Positions 1-6,613 of a stretch of 64,000 bases of DNA are shown here, in pieces; within the stretch, counting starts at the first letter, position 1, and every line of letters begins with the position of its first letter. Source of the DNA: Solwaraspora sp. WMMA2056. GTDB lineage: Bacteria; Actinomycetota; Actinomycetes; Mycobacteriales; Micromonosporaceae. The stretch covers positions 1 to 64,000 of the forward strand of contig NZ_CP128360.1 in NCBI RefSeq assembly GCF_030345095.1. Reading direction: 5' to 3'. Made by a program: the position numbers and the translations under genes. The notes under the pieces are model-generated. The model was given only the letters and a program-made list of their open reading frames with translations. It did not search any database and was not told the origin of the DNA.

Positions 1-666
1 GCGGTCGACGTCACCGAGGAGATCGACCGTACGGTCGGCACCATCGCGGCGGTCCGGGCCGCCTTCCCCGACCTGGTCATCTCGATCGACACCTGGCGGG
101 CCGAGGTCGCCCGGGAGGCGGTCGCCGCCGGCGCGGACCTGCTCAACGACACCTGGGCCGGCGCGGATCCGCAGCTCGCCGAGGTCGCTGCGGCGACCGG
201 GGCCGGGCTGCTCTGCTCACACACCGGTGGGACCACGCCTCGTACCCGGCCGCACCGCGCGGCGTTCGACGACGTCGTGGCCGACGTGGTCGCCACGGTG
301 ACCGGGCTCGCCGAGCGGGCGGTGGCGCTGGGGGTACGCCCGGACGGGATCCTGATCGATCCCGCGCACGACTTCGGCAAGAACACCCGGCACTCGCTGG
401 AGGTGACCCGCCGTCTCGACGAGCTGGTCGCCACCGGCTGGCCGGTCCTGGTCGCCCTGTCGAACAAGGATTTCATCGGCGAGACCCTCGACGTACCGGT
501 CGACCAGCGGCTGACCGGCACCCTGGCCACGACGGCGGTCTCCGCCTGGCTGGGCGCCCGGGTGTTCCGCGCGCACCAGGTGGCCGCGACCCGACAGGTC
601 CTGGACATGGTCGCGTCGATCCGTGGCGACCGGCCACCGGCGGTGTCCCGCCGCGCGCTGGCCTGA
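1..666 (+). CDS. folP: Dihydropteroate synthase family protein (FolP2-like), 5' partial
   Basis: This is the C-terminal 221 residues of a pterin-binding TIM-barrel protein; the start lies before the window. DHPS joins 6-hydroxymethyl-dihydropterin pyrophosphate to p-aminobenzoate in folate synthesis. Visible barrel motifs are SIDTWRAEVA, LLNDTWAG, LIDPAHDFGKN and VALSNKDFIGETL. Canonical DHPS has DPGxGFGK and SRK at the last two sites. The DPAHDFGKN/SNKDFIG versions match my memory of the actinobacterial FolP2 paralogue (Rv1207 type), for which DHPS activity has been questioned. So the fold is sure and the reaction is not. The gene is convergent with nuoA, and a 23-bp tandem repeat begins 11 bases after its stop. 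Confidence 0.85.
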   Translation, partial: AVDVTEEIDRTVGTIAAVRAAFPDLVISIDTWRAEVAREAVAAGADLLNDTWAGADPQLAEVAAATGAGLLCSHTGGTTPRTRPHRAAFDDVVADVVATVTGLAERAVALGVRPDGILIDPAHDFGKNTRHSLEVTRRLDELVATGWPVLVALSNKDFIGETLDVPVDQRLTGTLATTAVSAWLGARVFRAHQVAATRQVLDMVASIRGDRPPAVSRRALA

Positions 667-677
667 GCCCGCCGGTC

Positions 678-739
678 CGGCGCGTCCGTCAGCCCCGGCA
701 CGGCGCGTCCGTCAGCCCCGGCACGGCGCGTCCGTCAGG
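678..739. repeat. 23-bp tandem repeat, about 2.7 copies
   Basis: The unit CGGCGCGTCCGTCAGCCCCG plus GCA is repeated exactly at 678-700 and 701-723, with a partial third copy at 724-739 that runs into the last codons of nuoA. It fills the gap between two convergent genes. No function is evident. Such minisatellites often vary in copy number between strains. Confidence 0.85.
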
Positions 740-1112
740 TCCAGCGGAGCACGTTGCGGCGCCAGGCGTAGAGGATGCCCAGCGCCAGCACCGCGACGAA
801 GATCCCCATCTCGGCGACGGTGACCAGGCCGAACCCGGGCCGGTCGAAGATCACCGCCCAGGGGAAGAGGAACACTGCCTCCACCGCGAACAGCACGTAG
901 AGGAAGGCGTACACGTAGTAGCGGATCTGGGCCTGCGCCCAGTCGCCGCCCACGGGGTCGAGGCCGCACTCGTAGCTGGCGCGTTTACCGACCGGATCGG
1001 CCGGCCGGGCCGGGCGCAGCAGCCGGTTGGCACCGTACGCCACGACGAAGAACGCCACGCTCACCAGCAACAGCAACCCCAACGTCGCGTACGAGCCGAG
1101 GTAGCCCTGCAT
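735..1112 (-). CDS. nuoA: NADH-quinone oxidoreductase subunit A (orphan)
   Basis: A 125-residue membrane protein with three hydrophobic segments, near residues 8-29, 64-86 and 92-115. It carries the NuoA signature KRASYECGLDPVG followed by QIRYYVYAFLYVLFAVE. NuoA is one of the membrane-arm subunits of complex I and lies near the quinone chamber. I chose the ATG at 1112 because the family starts at this point; a longer in-frame extension upstream is low-complexity. No Shine-Dalgarno sequence is obvious. No other nuo gene lies in the window, so this is an isolated copy. It is divergent from korAB and convergent with the folP-like gene. Confidence 0.9.
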   Translation of the reverse strand: MQGYLGSYATLGLLLLVSVAFFVVAYGANRLLRPARPADPVGKRASYECGLDPVGGDWAQAQIRYYVYAFLYVLFAVEAVFLFPWAVIFDRPGFGLVTVAEMGIFVAVLALGILYAWRRNVLRWT

Positions 1113-1419
1113 GTCCGGCAGTCTACCGGCCGACGGGCCAAGGGTGCCCGCCCGTCCGGGTGTCGCCGGGCCCGCCACCCGGACCGCGCCCGGGTGAACA
1201 CGAGGTGATTCCAGTCCCACCCGGCGGACCCGAGCCGGGTATCCGACTGGATCCGACGTAGGCTTTCCCGAAGGTGCGAGGATGGTTAGGACGCCCTTAC
1301 CCTGGCACCGACAGTCGCCGCGTCGCGGCACCGGCGGGCTCGCGCCGCACATTCGGGCAGCAGCTGGCGAGGCGGACCGTGGTCCGCGCCGCCGGCCGGA
1401 AACGAGGAGGTCAGCGCAC
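1113..1419. promoter_or_regulatory. nuoA/korA divergent intergenic region with an inverted repeat
   Basis: These 307 bases separate the starts of nuoA and korA and must hold promoters for both. The only clear structure is an imperfect inverted repeat, GGTTAGGACGCCCTTACC, at 1284-1301 (7-bp arms, one mismatch, 4-bp centre). It may be an operator for the redox genes on either side. I see no convincing -35/-10 pair. Confidence 0.35.
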
Positions 1420-3267
1420 GTGGCCAAGCAGGTCCGTCAACTGGATCGGGTGGTCATCCGGTTTGCTGGCGACTCCGGCGACGGGATGCAGCTGACCGGT
1501 GACCGGTTCACCTCGGAGACCGCGCAGTTGGGCAACGACATCTCCACGTTGCCGAACTTCCCCGCGGAGATCCGGGCACCCGCCGGCACCCTGCCCGGAG
1601 TGTCCAGCTTCCAGGTGCACTTCGCCGACTACGACATCCTCACCCCCGGCGACTCGCCGAACGTACTGGTCGCGATGAACCCGGCGGCGTTGAAGGCCAA
1701 CCTGGCCGACCTGCCGCGCGGGGCGGACATCATCGTCAACACCGACGAGTTCACCCGGCGCAACCTGGCCAAGGTCGGATACGCGGCGAACCCGCTGGAG
1801 GACGGCTCGCTCGACGGCTACGCCCTGCACCCGGTCGCGCTCACCTCGATGACCATCGGCGCGCTCGCCGAACTGTCGGTCTCGAAGAAGGACGCCGAGC
1901 GGGCGAAGAACATGTTCGCGCTGGGCCTGCTCTCGTGGATGTACTCCCGGCCGTACGAGTCCACGATCCGGTTCCTGCAGCGCAAGTTCGCCAAACGCCC
2001 GGACCTGGTCGAGGCGAACATCGCCGCGTTCAGGGCCGGCTGGAACTTCGGCGAGACGACCGAGGACTTCGCGGTGCGCTACGAGGTCAACCCGGCCCGG
2101 ATGCGCCCCGGCACGTACCGCAACATCACCGGCAACGCCGCCCTGTCGCTCGGCCTGGTCGCCGCCGGGGTGCGTGCCAAGCTGCCGGTCTTCCTCGGTG
2201 CCTACCCGATCACTCCGGCCTCGGACATCCTGCACGAGCTGAGCAAGCACAAGCGGCTCGGGGTGATCACGATGCAGGCCGAGGACGAGATCGCCGCAGT
2301 CGGTGCGGCGCTCGGTGCCTCGTACGGCGGGGCGCTCGGCATCACCACCACGTCCGGCCCCGGGGTGGCCCTCAAGAGCGAGACGATCTCCCTGGCGGTG
2401 GCCCTGGAGCTGCCACTGCTCATCGTCGACGTGCAACGGGCCGGCCCGTCGACCGGGATGCCGACCAAGACCGAGCAGGCCGACCTGAACATGGCGTTGT
2501 TCGGCCGACACGGTGAGGCACCGGTCGCGGTGATCGCGCCCCGCTCACCGTCGGACTGCTTCCACGCGGCGATCGAGGCCGCCCGGATCGCCCTGACCTA
2601 CCGCACGCCGGTGCTTCTGCTGTCGGACAACTACGTGGCCAACGGCTCCGAGCCGTGGCTGCTGCCGGAGGTCGACTCGCTGCCGGACCTGCAGGTCGAG
2701 TTCGCCACCGCGCCCAACGACGCCGACGGCAAGACCTTCCTGCCGTACCTGCGGGACCCGCAGACGCTGGCCCGGCCGTGGGCGATTCCCGGCACGCCCG
2801 GCCTGGAGCACCGCATCGGCGGACTGGAGAAGGCCGACAAGACCGGCGACATCTCCTACGACCCGGCCAACCACGACTTCATGGTGCGCACCCGTCAGGC
2901 CCGGATCGACACGATCCCGGTGCCCGACGTCGAGGTCGAGGACCCGGACGGCGACGCCCGCACGCTGGTGCTGGGCTGGGGATCGACGTACGGCCCGATC
3001 GGTGCCGCCTGCCGCACCCTGCGCCAGCGCGGGCTGCCGGTGGCCCAGGCACACCTGCGGCATCTGGCACCGCTGCCGGCCAACCTGGGCGACGTGCTGC
3101 GCTCCTACGACCGGGTGGTGATCCCGGAGATGAACCTGGGCCAGTTGGCGCACGTGATCCGGGCCCGGTACCTGGTCGACGCGATCGGCTACAACCAGGT
3201 CCGTGGCCTGCCGTTCACCGCCACCGAGCTGGAGACCATGCTGGAAGAGGTCGTGAAGAATGTCTGA
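1420..3267 (+). CDS. korA: 2-oxoacid:ferredoxin oxidoreductase, alpha subunit (KorA)
   Basis: 615 residues: a fused gamma-alpha subunit of a 2-oxoacid:ferredoxin oxidoreductase, probably 2-oxoglutarate-specific. The enzyme makes acyl-CoA, CO2 and reduced ferredoxin. The N-terminal gamma domain begins VIRFAGDSGDGMQLTGD. The alpha/pyrimidine domain carries GAYPITPASDILHEL and TTTSGPGVALKSE. The C-terminal part resembles the transketolase C-terminal domain (LVLGWGSTYGPI, VVIPEMNLGQL). I start at the GTG at 1420, which has GAGGAGG nine bases upstream; an in-frame start 138 bases earlier only adds Arg-rich sequence. korB overlaps by eight bases, so the subunits are translationally coupled. Confidence 0.95.
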   Translation: MAKQVRQLDRVVIRFAGDSGDGMQLTGDRFTSETAQLGNDISTLPNFPAEIRAPAGTLPGVSSFQVHFADYDILTPGDSPNVLVAMNPAALKANLADLPRGADIIVNTDEFTRRNLAKVGYAANPLEDGSLDGYALHPVALTSMTIGALAELSVSKKDAERAKNMFALGLLSWMYSRPYESTIRFLQRKFAKRPDLVEANIAAFRAGWNFGETTEDFAVRYEVNPARMRPGTYRNITGNAALSLGLVAAGVRAKLPVFLGAYPITPASDILHELSKHKRLGVITMQAEDEIAAVGAALGASYGGALGITTTSGPGVALKSETISLAVALELPLLIVDVQRAGPSTGMPTKTEQADLNMALFGRHGEAPVAVIAPRSPSDCFHAAIEAARIALTYRTPVLLLSDNYVANGSEPWLLPEVDSLPDLQVEFATAPNDADGKTFLPYLRDPQTLARPWAIPGTPGLEHRIGGLEKADKTGDISYDPANHDFMVRTRQARIDTIPVPDVEVEDPDGDARTLVLGWGSTYGPIGAACRTLRQRGLPVAQAHLRHLAPLPANLGDVLRSYDRVVIPEMNLGQLAHVIRARYLVDAIGYNQVRGLPFTATELETMLEEVVKNV

Positions 3268-4327
3268 GCCCGCTCCCAACGGCCGCGCTGGCACCGGCAC
3301 GCCGGTGGCACTCAAGCTCACCGCCAAGGACTTCAAGTCCGACCAGGAGGTGCGCTGGTGCCCGGGCTGCGGCGACTACGCGATCCTCGCCGCCGTGCAG
3401 TCGTTCATGCCCGAGCTGAACATCCCGCGCGAGCGGACCGTCTTCGTCTCCGGCATCGGCTGCTCGTCGCGCTTCCCGTACTACATGAACACGTACGGGA
3501 TGCACTCGATCCACGGTCGCGCCCCAGCGATCGCCACCGGCCTGTCGGTCTCCCGTCCGGACCTGTCGGTGTGGGTGGTGACCGGCGACGGTGACGCGCT
3601 CTCGATCGGCGGCAACCATCTGATCCACGCGCTGCGGCGCAACGTCAACCTGAAGATCCTGCTGTTCAACAACCGGATCTACGGGTTGACCAAGGGCCAG
3701 TACTCACCGACGTCGGAGCTTGGCAAGGTCACCAAGTCGACGCCGGTCGGGTCGGCCGACTCGCCGTTCAACCCGCTGTCGCTGGCGCTGGGGGCCGAGG
3801 CGACCTTCGTCGCCCGGACGATCGACTCCGACCGCAAGCACCTGCAGTCGGTGCTGCGGGCCGCCGCCGAGCACAACGGGTCGGCGTTCGTCGAGATCTA
3901 CCAGAACTGCAACATCTTCAACGACGGCGCCTTCGACCAGCTCAAGGAGCCGGCCACCCGGGACGACTACCTGATCCGGCTGGAGCACGGGCAGCCGATC
4001 ACCTTCGGCGCCGAAGGCCGGTTCTGCGTGGTCCACCCGCCGGGCGGCTTCGGCCTCGAAGTGCGCGAGACGGCCACCGTACCGGCCGAGGAGATCGTGG
4101 TGCACGACGCGACGATCGACGAGCCGGCGTACGCGTTCGCCCTGTCCCGGCTGCCCGGTGCCGACCTGCGCAACACGCCGATCGGGGTGTTCCGCAGCGT
4201 GCCGCGGCCCAGCTACGACAGCCTGATCCAGGCACAGGTCGGCGCGGCGATGGCCCAGGCCGAGGGGACCCCGGAGGAGCAACTGGCCGGGCTGCTGCGC
4301 AGCGGCGACACCTGGTCCATCGACTGA
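3260..4327 (+). CDS. korB: 2-oxoacid:ferredoxin oxidoreductase, beta subunit (KorB)
   Basis: 355 residues, the thiamine-diphosphate and 4Fe-4S subunit. Visible features are the Cys pair RWCPGCGDYAIL, the conserved SGIGCSSRFPYYMNTYG segment, and the ThDP/Mg loop GDGDALSIGGNH with LFNNRIYGLTKGQ. The later EIYQNCNIFND cysteine fits the cluster-binding set. The ATG at 3260 lies inside the end of korA. Together with korA it forms a two-subunit enzyme linking the TCA cycle to ferredoxin reduction, as in mycobacterial KorAB. Confidence 0.95.
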   Translation: MSEPAPNGRAGTGTPVALKLTAKDFKSDQEVRWCPGCGDYAILAAVQSFMPELNIPRERTVFVSGIGCSSRFPYYMNTYGMHSIHGRAPAIATGLSVSRPDLSVWVVTGDGDALSIGGNHLIHALRRNVNLKILLFNNRIYGLTKGQYSPTSELGKVTKSTPVGSADSPFNPLSLALGAEATFVARTIDSDRKHLQSVLRAAAEHNGSAFVEIYQNCNIFNDGAFDQLKEPATRDDYLIRLEHGQPITFGAEGRFCVVHPPGGFGLEVRETATVPAEEIVVHDATIDEPAYAFALSRLPGADLRNTPIGVFRSVPRPSYDSLIQAQVGAAMAQAEGTPEEQLAGLLRSGDTWSID

Positions 4328-4379
4328 CCCCCTGACCCCGCGCGAGGTCGGCCCTGGTCGACCGGCTGGCCGCACGCGG

Positions 4380-5399
4380 TCAGCTGGTCGACGGGGTGCT
4401 CGCTGAGGTCCGGTCGTCGCGGACGTAGACGAGCAGGTCCCCGGTCTCCACCTCGACGCTGTCCGGCTCGGCCAGGGACACCACCCGGCCGCGCCGGATC
4501 AGCGCGATCACCAGGTTGTTCAGCTGTCGGGGCGGCAGTCCGACCTCGTCACGGTTGGCCGAACGCATCGCCAGTGCCATGCCCTGACCAGGGGTGAGCA
4601 GATCCTCGACGACGTCGATCAGCGGCGGCGCCGAGGTGGACAGGCCCAGCAGCCGGCCGGCGGTGGCGGACGACACGATCACGTGGTGCGCCCCGCTCTG
4701 GCGCAGCAGGGCGGCGTTCTCGGCCTCGCGGGCGGCGGCGATGATCCGTACCTTGCCGGCGGTCAGTTGGCGGGCCGTCAGGGTGACCAGGACGGAGGCG
4801 TCGTCGCTGTCGGTGGCGATGATCACCGCCTTGGCGTGCTTGACGTGTGCCTCGTTGAGGACCGACGAGCGGGTCGCCGATCCCTCGACGGCGACCAGGC
4901 CGGCGGCGGTGGCCTGGCGCAGCGCGATGCCGCTGCTCTCGACGACGACGATGTGCTGCTTGTCGAAGCCGTTCTCCAGCAGGGCCGACACGGCGCTGCG
5001 GCCCTTGGTGCCGTAGCCGCAGATGATGACGTGGTCCTTCACTTTCCTTCTCCACCGGGTCAGTCGAAGGTTCGTCCGGTACTGCTCGGTGAGCACCTCG
5101 AGGGTGGTACCGACCAGGATGATCAGGAACACCACCCGGGCCGGCGTGATGATCAGGACGTTGACCAGCCGGGCACCGTCGCTGATCGGCGCGATGTCGC
5201 CGTACCCGGTCGTGGAGAGGCTGACGACCGCATAGTAGAAGCAGTCGAGCAGCGAGATCCCGTCGCCGTTGGCGTCCCGGTAGCCGTCGCGGTCGGCGTA
5301 GACCACCGCCACGACCGCGAAGACGAGGGCGACCGCGGCGAACAGGCGCAGGCTCAACGCCTTCAACGGGCCCTGGCGGACGGCGGGAAAGTGAATCAC
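4380..5399 (-). CDS. Potassium channel with RCK/TrkA-N regulatory domain
   Basis: 339 residues. TM1 is at about 16-34, the pore helix and selectivity filter STTGYGD at 62-68, TM2 near 78-100, and a cytoplasmic RCK domain follows with HVIICGYGTKGRSAVSALL (Rossmann NAD-type motif) and a C-terminal TrkA-C-like part. The family forms tetrameric K+ channels gated by nucleotide or ions. Between TM1 and the pore is an acidic loop, DRDGYRDANGDGISLLD (36-52), resembling an EF-hand Ca2+ loop on the outer face. The start is a GTG with AAGGTGG upstream. It is convergent with korB. Confidence 0.9.
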   Translation of the reverse strand: MIHFPAVRQGPLKALSLRLFAAVALVFAVVAVVYADRDGYRDANGDGISLLDCFYYAVVSLSTTGYGDIAPISDGARLVNVLIITPARVVFLIILVGTTLEVLTEQYRTNLRLTRWRRKVKDHVIICGYGTKGRSAVSALLENGFDKQHIVVVESSGIALRQATAAGLVAVEGSATRSSVLNEAHVKHAKAVIIATDSDDASVLVTLTARQLTAGKVRIIAAAREAENAALLRQSGAHHVIVSSATAGRLLGLSTSAPPLIDVVEDLLTPGQGMALAMRSANRDEVGLPPRQLNNLVIALIRRGRVVSLAEPDSVEVETGDLLVYVRDDRTSASTPSTS

Positions 5400-5620
5400 C
5401 GCCGGTCCACCTTCACTTTCGGGTCCCCGTTCACGTCCACAACATAGTCGTTGCGGACCAGCGGATCGCGATCACCTGGACATCACCTCGGCCCGAATGC
5501 GTCCGTCCGGCGTCGGGTCGTATCCCGTCGCCTCAAATCTTGCTTAGAGACATTGCTTTGGGACTGTGTGTTGTCGATGCTCTCTCGGCGAGCCGTCAAC
5601 CGCCAGTTTCGGAGCAGCCT

Positions 5621-5881
5621 GTGAAACCGCCGTCACGACCCACCATTCCCGCGATCACCCCGGGGACGGTCCTGCAACTGAACAAGGAGGACTGGCGGTA
5701 CGGCGGATACCAACTGATCCTGAAGGTTGAACAGGTACGGCCCGATCTGTCAGCGTATTACGACAACCGGTGGGTGTGGATCATCGGACGTTCCATCGGG
5801 ATGGACGGCACCGGCGACGACCGCGTCGTCGCACTGGTCCGGGTGGCGGCACTGCCCGGCGCCGAGGCCGCCGCCAGCTGA
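5621..5881 (+). CDS. Hypothetical 86-residue protein
   Basis: A small basic-to-neutral protein with an N-terminal Pro-rich stretch (PPSRPTIPAITPG) followed by a likely beta-rich domain (LQLNKEDWRYGGYQLILKVE, then YYDNRWVWIIGRSIG). I recognise no family with certainty; similar short proteins occur in Micromonosporaceae as far as I recall. The GTG at 5621 has GGAG six bases upstream and is preferred to the TTG at 5540. No signal peptide or Cys. It is followed by the phospholipase gene on the same strand, 165 bases away. Confidence 0.55.
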   Translation: MKPPSRPTIPAITPGTVLQLNKEDWRYGGYQLILKVEQVRPDLSAYYDNRWVWIIGRSIGMDGTGDDRVVALVRVAALPGAEAAAS

Positions 5882-6046
5882 GTGCCCGTTCGGCGGCGGA
5901 TGGTCTGTTTACGCGCCGGTCGACAAAGAAACAGGCGCCCTAAAGATCGATGTCAGCGGATACGGCAAGACTGTGGACACGCTTGTGACCCACCGGTAAC
6001 AAGCACCGACGCCACACACCACGAGCCGTCCACCGGAGGTATCGCG

Positions 6047-6577
6047 ATGTACCGTCGCACGTCCGCACTGCTCAGCGCCGTACTGCTCGGCCTCACCGCC
6101 GCCCTCGGGTTCGCCACCCCGGCCAGTGCCGTTCCCGCCGACAAGCCCGCGGTGCTGTCCAACTGGACGCAGACCAGCGCCAGCAGCTACAGCGCCTGGA
6201 ACTCGGCCCGGGCGAACCCGGGCCCCTGGGCCGCCTACCAGTTCGACTGGTCCACCGACTACTGCTCGTCCAGCCCGGACAACCCACTCGGCTTCGACTT
6301 CCGGCTCTCCTGCCACCGACACGACTTCGGCTACCGCAACTACAAGGCGATCGGCCAGTTCTCCGCCACCAACAAGGCCCGGGTGGACAGCGCCTTCTAC
6401 GAGGACCTCAAGCGGGTCTGCGCCCGGTACAGCAGCGTCGTGCGGCCGGCCTGCCTCAGCCTCGCCTGGACCTACTACCAGGCGGTCCGGATCTTCGGCG
6501 CGCCGATCGTCGACGCCGCCGACCTGCAACGCGCCGAGCGGCTCGTCCCGGCCGGGCACCTGACGGCCGTCGGATAA
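6047..6577 (+). CDS. Secreted prokaryotic phospholipase A2
   Basis: 176 residues with a signal peptide (MYRRTSALLSAVLLGL..., probable cleavage after TPASA at about 28). The prokaryotic PLA2 core CHRHDFGYRN lies at residues 89-98; His92-Asp93 form the catalytic dyad and hydrolyse the sn-2 ester of phospholipids with Ca2+. Further Cys residues in DYCSSS, KRVCARY and PACLS fit the two disulfides known in Streptomyces violaceoruber PLA2. GGAGG lies seven bases before the ATG. It is predicted to be extracellular. Confidence 0.92.
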   Translation: MYRRTSALLSAVLLGLTAALGFATPASAVPADKPAVLSNWTQTSASSYSAWNSARANPGPWAAYQFDWSTDYCSSSPDNPLGFDFRLSCHRHDFGYRNYKAIGQFSATNKARVDSAFYEDLKRVCARYSSVVRPACLSLAWTYYQAVRIFGAPIVDAADLQRAERLVPAGHLTAVG

Positions 6578-6613
6578 CCACCAACGCCACCGTACGGACG
6601 CGCCGCCGGCCGC

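Noticed and set aside
1284-1301. IdeR/DmdR iron box before korA
   Set aside because: GGTTAGG/CCTTACC resembles the half-sites, but the 4-base centre does not fit the 19-bp IdeR box.
1282-1419. Longer N terminus for KorA
   Set aside because: The extra 46 residues are Arg/Gly/Pro-rich and the GTG at 1420 has a strong ribosome-binding site.
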